Shown: positions 32,495-42,479 of the stretch, one piece after another
Layout of the letters: every line of letters begins with the position of its first letter
Position numbering within the stretch: the first letter of the stretch is position 1
Source of the DNA: Synechococcus sp. NOUM97013
GTDB taxonomy: Bacteria > Cyanobacteriota > Cyanobacteriia > PCC-6307 > Cyanobiaceae
Reading direction: 5' to 3'
DNA: 64,000 nt
NCBI RefSeq assembly: GCF_014279815.1
Contig: NZ_CP047941.1
Span: 620,001-684,000, forward strand
Made by a program: the position numbers and the translations under genes
The notes under the pieces: model-generated
What the model saw: the letters and a program-made list of their open reading frames with translations, nothing else
Databases searched by the model: none
What the model was told of the DNA's origin: nothing

Positions 32495-35400
32495 TCACCA
32501 TCCAAACGCTTCTAGTACAAAATCATAGGCACTATTCATTTCCGCAGTTTTAAGGTGTAGTAGTGTTTTTAAACCATTGTCCTGTGTCAGGAGCAAGCCG
32601 CCCTCTCCCCTCTGATTAGGCTGAATATCAAAGTAATTAAAATCGATATCTGTATAGAGTCCTTCCAAGACAAATTTTCCATTGGAGACTAAATCGTCTG
32701 GTGTGATTTTCTCCATTCCCATTGACGTCATTGGATTGATGAGTTCATCGTGCATCATGCTGTGTGCAGTGTCTTCACTATCTGAGCCATGCCCTGCATG
32801 AGCTCCATCTTTCGATTTATACAGCCAGTTTTTAACAGTTGTTTTTTCAACCGCTGTACCTGTAATGACCTCTAATGTTGATAAATTTGCCAAATATGTT
32901 TGATTATGCATGTTGTCCATGAATTGATAATCGGCACCAGACGGTTGCTCATCCGGGAGCGAATAGCCAATGGCGACTCGTACGGCGTTACTTGTTTTGC
33001 CATGTGGATTGAATGGAGTGTCCCAGAGTTTGCTCATGCTTGATTGCATCATTGAGTTCTTGTTGTCGGCTAAGTGATCTGTCAGTTTTTTTCCATTAAA
33101 GCCATCAACAAGTCCTTCCCCGTCCTCAAGTTGGCTAACAATAATATCTCCATAGTTGTCTCCATTAATGTCTCCAATTGAAACATCAATACCGTTGCTC
33201 AATGCTCCATCGAATGGTGTTAGACTATAAAGTTCCTGATAATTTTTGCCGCTGAAAACACGTATTTCGGGCTTATACCCATTCCCCGAAATTCCAACAA
33301 CAATCTCATCATACCCATCTCCATTGATATCCCCAACTGCAATTGATGATTTTAAATTTTGGCCACTATCCTGGCTGTTTGCATTGATTGTTATCTCTTT
33401 CAGTTTTTCTAGCGAACTTAAGGCTGGATCTTTGCCATTGATTTTGTTTGAATAGTAATCCTTCACGCTCTGACCATCAAAAACATTTAATTTGAATGCA
33501 CCTGTGTTTGATGACGTGGCTTCAATGACTGCAATATCTTCGATGTTGTCGCTGACATTGACTGTTCTCGCTTTGGGGCCAGGCTCAAAGTTCAATGCAT
33601 TGATATCACCACTAGCGACATTGACACCCGTTGATAATGTTTCTGCAAATGGTTGAAATTGGATCGTATTCCCTTTGTTAGAACCTAGAGACAAATCAAT
33701 GCTGTTGCTTGTTGTTGATCCACTTGTAATCCAACTATCATTGGTGTTGAGGATGGTTAATACTGGTACCATCATTCCACCATCTTCATGGAATAATAGG
33801 TGGCAGTGATCGACAAACAGCCCTGTGAAGTCTTCGAAACGAACCAGGATGTCGGTCTTTGAATTTGTCAGATATCCATCTGGTGCGAGTCCATTCGGTT
33901 TAGAGTCAGGCCCCCAGTTATTTCCATTGCCATCAATATAATTTCCACTTTCATCCAAAATCATTGGTGTCCCAAATGGATTGTCTGATGTTGCACTGCC
34001 TGTAGCATAAGCAGGCCCCATTTGATAGACATCAACCAATGAATCACCGACGAAGGCATCTCCAACTTTGTTTTGTTTAGGTGTTGTTCCCACTTGTAAA
34101 CCATTAATTGTTTCGACTATGAATTCGTTTTGGTGCAGGTGAAATGGGTGTGATTGCCCTATCTGAATTTCAGTTCTGGGTTTCTCTGTTGGGTACTTAT
34201 CTCGTTTGACGGATTGTGAACTGTTGACCAGCGACCATCTCTCCAATGTATCTAACATTGCAATGGAGATTGTTGGACTTTGGGTTGCTTTGTGCGTCCA
34301 CCATTGTTTGTTGATTGTCCATACTCCTTCCCAGTCTTCTGGGTCGTTGTATCCAGGATCAACGTATACAACCCCATCCGGAGTCGTTCGTGTTTGGCGA
34401 TCTTTTTCCACTGGAATTGCTGGCGGGTATGTGTTCCACACAAACTCTCTGCTTCTATCCACTCCAGATTTTGCTGCTTCCTCTTTGAGGCCGAGTGCGT
34501 GTGCTCTCTGTTTCTCTAGGTAGTCCCAAGCATCAGGTTGATTTGAACTTTGAAATTTGCTTCCTGATACATCGACTGTTGCTAAAACTTGCGACGGTGT
34601 GATTTGAAAACCGTCATTGTATCCAAGGTACGTTTCGTTTGAATTTTTCGGCCTATTTGTTTCGATTGGAGCTAAATCACCGAGGACTTCATCGCTTGCA
34701 TTGCTAATAAAATAATAACTGCCAGGCTTGTTAAACGCATGCTGGATGGTGATTCTTCCACCGGGCGATATTCCTGGAAGGGTGGTTACTGAGGTGTCAT
34801 CATCAGATGCCCAACGCGAAATATCGGAATCGATTCCCAACAGGTTGGGTGATTCCAGCGTTAGGTTGCCATCTTCGTCGGCATGAACAAGTTGAATCAC
34901 ATGGCTTGAATTCAATGAAAAATTGAGAAATCCAAAGGTGACCCATTCACCTGTATTTGCGTTAATGGTTGGATTGTATTGCCCATTAACTGTATGGATC
35001 AAATTTTCGGTTGTTTCAGCAGCCACGTAGTCTGCATAGGTGGCACCACCCGTTTTAAATATGTCAGTATCTGTAAAAAATGCCAGTGGTTGATAATTGT
35101 TCCCATTGAAAGGAGCTGATCCATACTTGTAAAAGCTGTTTCCATCCTCCTGAAAAACCCGTGGGGGCATTTGTTTTGTGTTTTCCCAATTGTTTTCCCC
35201 AGGCGTAACACTTGGATTGTTTTCTTGTTCAACCGCCCATGACTGCAGGCTGAGAAGATGGATGTTCGATGTTGTTGGATCGTAGTCGTCTAAATTGTTA
35301 GTATCTTCTTTATCGGGCAATACAAAGACCGGTAAAGCGGCTCCACCTGCCAATGAGAGTGATGTTGTGCCGTGCAGATGCGGATGCATCCACAGTAAAC

Positions 35401-36022
35401 CGCTCGGATGATTTTCTGGGATTTGATAGATATATTCTTGGCTGTCACCATTTTCGACAGCAATCATCACGTTGTCACCCTTGCCTTTGGGCGACACGTG
35501 TGAGCCATGCAAATGCAGGTTGGTGCGCTTAGCTAGTGAATTCCATTCCTCTGTTTGAGCATCGACAGTCAAATTATTGCTTAACTTAACTCTTATTGTG
35601 TCTCCTGGGTCTGCAACGATGATTGGTCCTGGTGTTTGGCCGTTGTACACCCAGAACTCATTGTCATAGATGCTTTTTGAAAACTCTTCGCGTGTTCTTA
35701 GTTCACCAAATCCGTCGATTGATATTTTGTTTTGGGATGCAAGTGATAGATCTACGCTGACTTCGTCGAATTTTGGTCCCCAGCTCGAGAAAAATGAACC
35801 TTGCTTATTTGTCTTTTTATACTTACCGTTTGCATGCAATTTGTTTGCTTCCTGCCAATCAAGCCATCCACTTCTTATGACAATATCCTTCTCGTGCTGC
35901 GGAAGCACATTTAAATATCCACTTTTTTGTGGATCACTTGATAACCCTGCATTTTTCGACCACTCTTCAAACTTCTTCTGGCCAATGGTTTTTGCATTGA
36001 GCAGGTCTTGAAAGCTTGCCAT
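32495..36022 (-). CDS. Giant multicopper oxidase, paralogue 2 of a tandem pair
   Basis: This 1175-residue protein has the same architecture as the gene at 28730: NLHLHGSHVSPKG, LLWMHPHLHGTTSLS, QSHPFHLHQNEF (about 625), FVDHCHLLFHEDGGMMVP (about 737), FG-GAP-like VGDINGDGYDEIVVG and IGDINGDNYGDIIVS, then a shorter His/Met segment (HAGHGSDSEDTAHSMMH) near 1070. Differences cluster between cupredoxin domains and at the C-terminus. The 201-base gap to its partner has no obvious terminator, so co-transcription from the 36 kb side is possible. No signal peptide. Confidence 0.9.
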   Translation of the reverse strand: MASFQDLLNAKTIGQKKFEEWSKNAGLSSDPQKSGYLNVLPQHEKDIVIRSGWLDWQEANKLHANGKYKKTNKQGSFFSSWGPKFDEVSVDLSLASQNKISIDGFGELRTREEFSKSIYDNEFWVYNGQTPGPIIVADPGDTIRVKLSNNLTVDAQTEEWNSLAKRTNLHLHGSHVSPKGKGDNVMIAVENGDSQEYIYQIPENHPSGLLWMHPHLHGTTSLSLAGGAALPVFVLPDKEDTNNLDDYDPTTSNIHLLSLQSWAVEQENNPSVTPGENNWENTKQMPPRVFQEDGNSFYKYGSAPFNGNNYQPLAFFTDTDIFKTGGATYADYVAAETTENLIHTVNGQYNPTINANTGEWVTFGFLNFSLNSSHVIQLVHADEDGNLTLESPNLLGIDSDISRWASDDDTSVTTLPGISPGGRITIQHAFNKPGSYYFISNASDEVLGDLAPIETNRPKNSNETYLGYNDGFQITPSQVLATVDVSGSKFQSSNQPDAWDYLEKQRAHALGLKEEAAKSGVDRSREFVWNTYPPAIPVEKDRQTRTTPDGVVYVDPGYNDPEDWEGVWTINKQWWTHKATQSPTISIAMLDTLERWSLVNSSQSVKRDKYPTEKPRTEIQIGQSHPFHLHQNEFIVETINGLQVGTTPKQNKVGDAFVGDSLVDVYQMGPAYATGSATSDNPFGTPMILDESGNYIDGNGNNWGPDSKPNGLAPDGYLTNSKTDILVRFEDFTGLFVDHCHLLFHEDGGMMVPVLTILNTNDSWITSGSTTSNSIDLSLGSNKGNTIQFQPFAETLSTGVNVASGDINALNFEPGPKARTVNVSDNIEDIAVIEATSSNTGAFKLNVFDGQSVKDYYSNKINGKDPALSSLEKLKEITINANSQDSGQNLKSSIAVGDINGDGYDEIVVGISGNGYKPEIRVFSGKNYQELYSLTPFDGALSNGIDVSIGDINGDNYGDIIVSQLEDGEGLVDGFNGKKLTDHLADNKNSMMQSSMSKLWDTPFNPHGKTSNAVRVAIGYSLPDEQPSGADYQFMDNMHNQTYLANLSTLEVITGTAVEKTTVKNWLYKSKDGAHAGHGSDSEDTAHSMMHDELINPMTSMGMEKITPDDLVSNGKFVLEGLYTDIDFNYFDIQPNQRGEGGLLLTQDNGLKTLLHLKTAEMNSAYDFVLEAFGW

Positions 36023-36556
36023 GGTTACAATCCATTTATATAATTTTAGAAGAAAAGCACTTGTCTTTATGCTGCTTAATATTCATTTCGCTTTTGTGTT
36101 GTTAGTTGCCGGTTTTCCGAGGATTTTCTTTTCTTCTGTTGTTTTAGGATTCTATTTTTGTTCGTTTCCTAACTTCTCTTGCTCGGGCTGACCAGCTCTT
36201 TGGCGTCTTGTAGTTGTAAGCTCGATTTCGCCACTTTTTTGGATTTTATATTCTTCGAAGCAATGATGAATCCTTTTGTGGCGATTGTTTTTGCTTCCAT
36301 TGTTTTCGGTCGTTTTATTGCCTGTTTTTGCGGTTTGATTTTTTGTTGCTTGAGAATGTCTAGATAGCTTCATTCCTTGTGCTTTGCGTTATCCATTGTT
36401 CTGATTAGGTGCTGCGAGGCAGTTTCTTTTCACTTGGTAGCGGCGCTTGTTGGATCGTCTTTATGATTTTATTTAATCAGTGCGATCTTTTTGTTTGGGA
36501 TGCGCGTTGAACTTAAATTTATTTGTTGTGTGATCTCGAGATTCAATCGGCATTGA
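36023..36556. other. Right edge of island, no supported gene
   Basis: About 530 bases of AT-rich sequence. Two overlapping 60-73 codon frames on opposite strands (36152-36373) are mutually exclusive and low in complexity. The promoter for the tandem oxidase genes should lie here. No tRNA-Ser 3' duplicate was found. Confidence 0.4.
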
Positions 36557-36814
36557 TCATGAGTGGAAGAGTAAAACCAATCCTTTGGTGACTTGATGAA
36601 ACTCCCGTTCTTCTCGGCTGAGATCTAGGCCAACTTTGAGGCCTTCAGTCAGTGCTTCTTCAAAGGGGGGTGTCGATGGAGCGTTGTCCCCGTGCCAGAG
36701 TGCAGCAATGCCTACTGGAGTGGCGTGCCAGTGGAAATGATCGGTCTCTCCGATGGGCGGTTCCGCGAGGGATTCATCGAGGAGTCCGTTGAGTGAAGTG
36801 CTGGTGAAAGCCAT
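36557..36814 (-). CDS. 85-residue conserved-looking protein, unknown function
   Basis: Starting at ATG 36814 gives MAFTSTSLNGLLDESLAEPP, then a His/Trp-rich stretch (DHFHWHATPVGIAALWH) and an acidic helix. GC content is back at backbone level. A longer frame to 36997 would overlap the divergent sugar transferase leader, so the shorter start is preferred. No family is recognised. Confidence 0.55.
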   Translation of the reverse strand: MAFTSTSLNGLLDESLAEPPIGETDHFHWHATPVGIAALWHGDNAPSTPPFEEALTEGLKVGLDLSREEREFHQVTKGLVLLFHS

Positions 36815-36871
36815 GCGCCAAGCATCGTGAGCTGGGCGACTGACGGCAACGGCCTGAGAAACTTCTTGACT

Positions 36872-37768
36872 ATGCGGTCGCGTTCTGAGACCTTGTTGGA
36901 TCTGGCCTGTGGACGGCCTTTGTCCCTGTGCCGTTGCCGTTTCTGGCCCTTGGTACCTGACGAACGCAAGGCTTTGAGGTTGATTGGAGTGAGACAAGAG
37001 GGACAGTTTTTGGCGAGTTCCTCGCGTCGTTCAGGTCTTCCGACAACACCCTCAAAGCTGAGGCGCCAGGCGTCACGTCGCCACCTCGCTTTAATTTCTG
37101 CACCACCTTCGAGCCTTCCGGCAGTTTCGCTGGTGCGTCGTCAGAGCCGCTTAGGTCGCTCCCTGAAGCGCACTGGTGATGTGTTGTTTTCGATGGCTGT
37201 TCTCGGAATCGGGTCGCCTCTGTTCTTGCTGCTCGCTGCTCTGGTCAAGCTCAGTTCTCCGGGACCTGTTTTTTACGTTCAAAAGCGAGTCGGACGGGGA
37301 TACCGCCGCTTTGGGTGCATCAAGTTCCGCACCATGCGCCCTGATGCAGATGCTGTGCTGGCCCAGGTGTTGGAGCGATCTCCTTCGATGCGTGAGGAAT
37401 TCGAGCGCGATTTCAAGCTGCGTGATGATCCCCGCATCACTCCGATCGGTCGCTTCCTGCGTCGCTCCAGTCTGGATGAGCTTCCACAGTTTCTCAATGT
37501 TCTGCGCGGCGAGATGAGCGTGGTCGGTCCCCGCCCGATCGTTGCCAAGGAGATTGAGCGTTATGGCATGTACATGGATGAGGTGCTCGCGGTTCGACCT
37601 GGCTTGACTGGACTCTGGCAGGTCAGTGGACGCAACAACCTCAGCTACCCGAAACGGGTTCGCTTGGATCTGGCCTATGCCCGAGGCCGTTCGGTGCTGC
37701 TCGATCTGGCCATCATCCTGCGCACTTTTGGTGTGTTACTTCTCCCGATGGATCGAGGCGCCTACTGA
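36872..37768 (+). CDS. Bacterial sugar transferase (undecaprenyl-phosphate sugar phosphotransferase)
   Basis: The catalytic domain is clear: KRTGDVLFSMAVLGIGSPLF (membrane hairpin), SSPGPVFYVQKRVGRGYRRF, GCIKFRTMRPDAD, RRSSLDELPQFLNVLRGEMS, VGPRPIVAKEIERYG and RPGLTGLWQVSGRN. This is the WcaJ/RfbP/ExoY type, which starts lipid-linked glycan assembly by transferring a sugar-phosphate to undecaprenyl phosphate. The family core begins near 37160, so about 95 upstream codons are atypical and the true start may be a later GTG or TTG (36980-37133). It likely starts surface polysaccharide synthesis, to which the FkbM and deacetylase/formyltransferase genes could contribute. Confidence 0.85.
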   Translation: MRSRSETLLDLACGRPLSLCRCRFWPLVPDERKALRLIGVRQEGQFLASSSRRSGLPTTPSKLRRQASRRHLALISAPPSSLPAVSLVRRQSRLGRSLKRTGDVLFSMAVLGIGSPLFLLLAALVKLSSPGPVFYVQKRVGRGYRRFGCIKFRTMRPDADAVLAQVLERSPSMREEFERDFKLRDDPRITPIGRFLRRSSLDELPQFLNVLRGEMSVVGPRPIVAKEIERYGMYMDEVLAVRPGLTGLWQVSGRNNLSYPKRVRLDLAYARGRSVLLDLAIILRTFGVLLLPMDRGAY

Positions 37769-37817
37769 TCTGCCTCTGATCGGTACTGCTTTTGCTGAGA
37801 GGTCGAACGCTCATCAG

Positions 37818-38888
37818 CTACGAGAGCCAGAGGGTGCATCCGAGCGCCATCAGCAGCCAGAGCATTTCCAATCTCCTGCTGAGATTGAGGATGGTTTCCA
37901 CACTTTGCTTGCTGGCGCCTTGGAAGCCATTCCCGAGCAATGGCTTGTCAACCCAGCCAGCCTCGTATCGGTTCCGACCCCCGAGTTGCACTTCGGCGCA
38001 GTGGGCATAAATCGCTTCGGAGCGTCCGGCATTGGGAGAAGGGTCATGCTGCCCATCGCGCTCTGCGGCCAGCACGAGCGATGCCCATCGGTCAATGGTT
38101 TGACTGACCAGAGGCAGGGTCAGCATCACCAGTCGACAGGGGATCCATATCAGCAGGTCATCCAGACGCGCACCTGCCGTGCCAAGCCAGCGCAGGCGTC
38201 CCTTGCGGTAACCCAGCATGGAATCCAGTGTGCTGGCTGCTTTGAACGACCAGGCCAGAGCGAGCGGCCCCGGTGCGTTCGTCAGTCCCGCTGACCAGAG
38301 CCCAAGCCCCACGAGCATCCAGAACAAGGGCGCGAACAGGCCATCCACGGCATTTTCACTGGCCGTTTCCGCTGTGGCGCGGAGGATCTCGTCCACGCTG
38401 AGCTCCGTGGTGTCACGGCCCACGATCCAGCTGAGACGTTGACGGGCCTCGATCGGCTCTGCATTTCGCTCGGCTGGAAGGGCCTGAAGCACGCGGCGAG
38501 CTCCGTCTTCCAGGCTTTTTCCGGCCAGGGCGCTGGCCAGGGCTAGAACCCAGCACGCGCTGGCAAGAATGTTGACCCAGCCATGGCTGCCGGCACTGTC
38601 TCCCAGAAACTGTTGTCCTGGTAGCAGTTCTCCAAGCATCAATTGTTCCAGCAGCCAACCACTGATTCCGCTCCCCATTACCAGCGTGACGGTGATGAGG
38701 TACCCGGCGATCGATAGCTTGAGCGGCTGATCCATTGCCCAGTTCTCGGCTTTCAGGCGCATCTGTTTGATGCCCCAGCCCATCACGACCACGGGATGGA
38801 GCCAGCTGGCTGGATCGCCAATGCTGCGATCCAGCACCGCTGCCAGAAGAATGCCTGTCGCTGCAAGCGTTGACGTCTGCAAGCTCAT
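37818..38888 (-). CDS. cbiB: Adenosylcobinamide-phosphate synthase CbiB/CobD
   Basis: This 356-residue membrane protein has family features ILLAAVLDRSIGDPASWLHP at the N-terminus, HPVVVMG, AETASENAVDGLFAPLFW and YRKGRLRWLGTAGARLDD. It attaches the aminopropanol arm to cobyric acid in cobalamin (pseudocobalamin in picocyanobacteria) synthesis. It overlaps the upstream membrane protein gene by four bases and faces the sugar transferase gene convergently. Confidence 0.92.
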   Translation of the reverse strand: MSLQTSTLAATGILLAAVLDRSIGDPASWLHPVVVMGWGIKQMRLKAENWAMDQPLKLSIAGYLITVTLVMGSGISGWLLEQLMLGELLPGQQFLGDSAGSHGWVNILASACWVLALASALAGKSLEDGARRVLQALPAERNAEPIEARQRLSWIVGRDTTELSVDEILRATAETASENAVDGLFAPLFWMLVGLGLWSAGLTNAPGPLALAWSFKAASTLDSMLGYRKGRLRWLGTAGARLDDLLIWIPCRLVMLTLPLVSQTIDRWASLVLAAERDGQHDPSPNAGRSEAIYAHCAEVQLGGRNRYEAGWVDKPLLGNGFQGASKQSVETILNLSRRLEMLWLLMALGCTLWLS

Positions 38889-39964
38889 GTCGGTGTTGCA
38901 TGTCGGCTCTGCGTGATGGCCAGAGTGATGAACCCTGCTGACACCAGTGGCAGGGCCACTACCAGGTTCAGCACTTGGCAGATCAAGCCCAGGCCGATGC
39001 TCCCCACCAGGCCGCCGACGGCCCCCGACCGCACTAGCACCTGCCAGCGCATGGGCTCATCGCCCAGTGGTGTCATTCGTTCAACCAGCGCGGCATCGCT
39101 CACCGCCGCCAGCACTCCGATCGGTACAAACAGCAGCACTGCGAACCAGGGGGGCACTGCTGCCTGGCTGAGCAGCAACAGGGCGCAGATCAGCACGTAG
39201 GGCAGCCAGCGCGGCAGTCGAGGCGTCCACCGACTGATCGCTCTGCCCAGTCCATAGGCCGCCAGCACCATGCCGAAGTCGAAGCACTTGCCGCCATCGA
39301 TCTCCCGCACCCACAGAGCCAGCAGAGCGAACAAACCACCCATGACCAGCCCTTGAAGGGAACAGGATCGATTCCAGGGCAGTGGGTTGGAGACCTTGGT
39401 CGCCGTTGGCATCGGGCTCGCTTGTGGCGCCGGCTGTGAAGACACCACAGCGAGAGGCAGCAGCAGGACTAGGGCAGGCAGAAACTGACGCAGGGCGGGA
39501 AACAACAGAGCGGCCAGCAGGTTTCCAATTAGGGACCCGATTTCCTGACTGCTGCGCAAGCGCTTCATCGAGCTGCCGGCTTCATCAATCAGTTGTCGCT
39601 GCAGGGGGAGAGCTGAGATTTCCTGGCCGATCTGGAACAGCAACACAGCAGCGAAGCTGCCAAGCAGCAGCAGTGTTTTGTATTCACCCATCGGCTTGAG
39701 GGCCAGGCTCACGCCCAACAGAATCAGCACACCCACAATCTGAAGCCAGTAGCCGCGTGCTGTTCGCTTCAGCTGCAGCAGAAAGGGCAATGCACCCAGG
39801 GCTGGAAGCAAGGTGTTCAGGAGCGGTGATGCGGTGATGCCACTCACCATCCATGCGGTTGCCGCCAGCGACAAATTGGCCCCTGCCTGGGCAGAACCTT
39901 GCAGCAGCATGGGTGATGCAGGCAATCGGGCGTTCATCGTCGACTTGATCGATGCATCACTCAT
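38885..39964 (-). CDS. MFS-type multi-helix membrane protein
   Basis: This 359-residue protein has roughly ten to twelve hydrophobic helices and few charged loops (for example QLKRTARGYWLQ and EAGSSMKRLRSSQEIGS). It resembles MFS carriers but is shorter than the usual 400 residues. Its stop overlaps the cbiB start, so a link to cobalamin or its precursors is possible, though not shown. Substrate unknown. Confidence 0.6.
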   Translation of the reverse strand: MSDASIKSTMNARLPASPMLLQGSAQAGANLSLAATAWMVSGITASPLLNTLLPALGALPFLLQLKRTARGYWLQIVGVLILLGVSLALKPMGEYKTLLLLGSFAAVLLFQIGQEISALPLQRQLIDEAGSSMKRLRSSQEIGSLIGNLLAALLFPALRQFLPALVLLLPLAVVSSQPAPQASPMPTATKVSNPLPWNRSCSLQGLVMGGLFALLALWVREIDGGKCFDFGMVLAAYGLGRAISRWTPRLPRWLPYVLICALLLLSQAAVPPWFAVLLFVPIGVLAAVSDAALVERMTPLGDEPMRWQVLVRSGAVGGLVGSIGLGLICQVLNLVVALPLVSAGFITLAITQSRHATPT

Positions 39965-40061
39965 CGATCACCTTGCCGAGTGCTGAGGCCGCGCGCATGG
40001 CTGTAGTCGTTGCGAAGCTGGCGCGCCATGCACCAGCTTCGCTGAGACCTATGACTCAGGT

Positions 40062-41093
<1,032 letters not shown>

Positions 41094-41113
41094 TTACGCA
41101 AGCGCCTGTTCGA

Positions 41114-41716
41114 TCAAGCTTCGTTGGGATGCGAGATCACACGATCGATCAGCCCGTAGTCCTTGGCTTCTTCACTGCTGAGGAAGTAGTCACGGTCGGT
41201 GTCTTTCTCGATCTTTTCGAAGCTCTGGCCGCTCATGTCCGCCATTGAACGGTTGAGCATCTCTTTCATGCGCAGAATTTCACGCGCCTCGATTTCGATA
41301 TCACTGGCCTGGCGCTGGGCGGTGCCACCCAGGGGCTGGTGAATCATGATGCGGCTGTGGGGCAGAGCTAAGCGCTTGCCTTTGGTGCCGGCAGCGAGCA
41401 GGAATGCTCCCATCGATGCCGCCAGTCCCACACAGATGGTGACCACGTCACTTTTGACGTATTGCATGGTGTCGTAGATGGCCAGGCCGGCCGTAACCGA
41501 ACCACCGGGGGAGTTGATGTAGAGATAGATCGGCTTGCTGCTGTCCTCAGAGTCGAGGTAGAGCATTTGCGCCACAAGGCTGTTGGCGACCGCATCATTC
41601 ACCTCGGATCCGAGGAACAGAATGCGTTCGGCGCCTAGGCGCGTGTAGATGTCGACCCAGCGCTCCATCTGGCTGCCAGGAAGTCGGTAGGGGACGCTGG
41701 GGGTTCCGATGGGCAT
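41114..41716 (-). CDS. clpP: ATP-dependent Clp protease proteolytic subunit (active ClpP)
   Basis: This 200-residue protein has catalytic Ser in [15 protein letters not shown], His in [12 protein letters not shown] and the conserved Asp in [10 protein letters not shown]. The oligomer contact region [19 protein letters not shown] is intact. It sits in tandem with clpR (63 bases between), matching the cyanobacterial ClpP3/ClpR mixed ring that works with ClpC. The start is near the upstream gene end. Confidence 0.95.
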   Translation of the reverse strand: MPIGTPSVPYRLPGSQMERWVDIYTRLGAERILFLGSEVNDAVANSLVAQMLYLDSEDSSKPIYLYINSPGGSVTAGLAIYDTMQYVKSDVVTICVGLAASMGAFLLAAGTKGKRLALPHSRIMIHQPLGGTAQRQASDIEIEAREILRMKEMLNRSMADMSGQSFEKIEKDTDRDYFLSSEEAKDYGLIDRVISHPNEA

Positions 41717-41778
41717 GGCTGGTGTTGTGAGTGCTGTGGGTCGGGGTTGGGGAGAAGCTGAAAGTGGGTGGCGTCGGA

Positions 41779-42450
41779 TCAGGCGGCCGGAACAGGAGCC
41801 GGTAGCTCCTTGCGGCTGCTGAGCACGCGATCAATCAGGCCGTAGTCCTTGGCCTGCTCGGGGGTGAGATAGCTCATCCGGTCGGAGTCCTTGGAGAGTT
41901 CCTCGACACTGCGTCCGGTGTTGGTGGACAGAATTTCCAGCATCGCCCGCTTGTTATGAAGCACTTCCTTGGCGCGGATCTGAATGTCCGTGGCTTGGCC
42001 TTGCGCGCCACTGCGCGGTTGGTGCAACACGATGGAAGCGTGGGGCAGCGCCGCACGCTGGCCTTTGGTGCCAGCGGAGAGGATCACAGCGGCAGTGCCC
42101 ATGGCCTGACCGATGCAGATCGTGTGGATGGGAGGTTTGATGTATTGGAGGGTGTCGCAGATGGCGAAGGCTTCGGTTTCAAAGCCGATGGCATCCCCTG
42201 TGTACCAGCTGGTGCCAGTGGAGTTGATGTAGAAGTAAATCGGCTTTTCTGGGTTGTCGAATTCCAGATAAAGCAACTGCGCAATGATCAGTTCGGTGAC
42301 GTCCAGACCCACCTGACGCTTGGTGTCGTCATCTGAGAACAAGGGCAGACCGAGATAGACAATTCGCTCTTTCAGCAACAGAGACGGCAGGTCCGGTGGC
42401 GGGGTCCGCATCACCGATGAATCGCCGTAGTAAGGAGCTGATGTGGTCAT
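41779..42450 (-). CDS. clpR: Inactive ClpP paralogue ClpR
   Basis: The 223-residue ClpP-fold protein has the Ser position altered: the loop reads [16 protein letters not shown] where active ClpP has GLAASMGA, so the nucleophile is missing. The His region ([12 protein letters not shown]) is kept. This is the defining feature of cyanobacterial ClpR, which shares a heptamer ring with active ClpP subunits. It is upstream of clpP in the same operon and has an extended N-terminus. Confidence 0.93.
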   Translation of the reverse strand: MTTSAPYYGDSSVMRTPPPDLPSLLLKERIVYLGLPLFSDDDTKRQVGLDVTELIIAQLLYLEFDNPEKPIYFYINSTGTSWYTGDAIGFETEAFAICDTLQYIKPPIHTICIGQAMGTAAVILSAGTKGQRAALPHASIVLHQPRSGAQGQATDIQIRAKEVLHNKRAMLEILSTNTGRSVEELSKDSDRMSYLTPEQAKDYGLIDRVLSSRKELPAPVPAA

Positions 42451-42479
42451 CCGAGCGCACCGCCTTGGGTGGCTGGAGC

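Larger units (their letters stand above)
16414..36556. mobile_element. AT-rich genomic island next to tRNA-Ser
   Basis: Base composition falls sharply right after tRNA-Ser and recovers near 36.55 kb. The block has low gene density on its left, paralogous giant oxidase genes on its right, and genes of peripheral function. No integrase and no copy of the tRNA 3' end was found at the far side, so it is best described as an island of probable horizontal origin and not a demonstrated mobile element. The right boundary is approximate. Confidence 0.6.

Noticed and set aside
36152-36373. Two overlapping short frames on opposite strands at the island edge
   Set aside because: Each is low-complexity, neither has a ribosome site, and they exclude one another.
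16414-36556. Search for a duplicate of the tRNA-Ser 3' end at the far side of the island
   Set aside because: No match to the T-arm and acceptor sequence was seen near 36.5 kb, so a recent site-specific insertion at this tRNA cannot be claimed.
36872-37140. Treating the first ~95 codons of the sugar transferase frame as a real domain
   Set aside because: The family core starts near 37160 and the upstream part is basic and unlike known relatives; the true start is left open.
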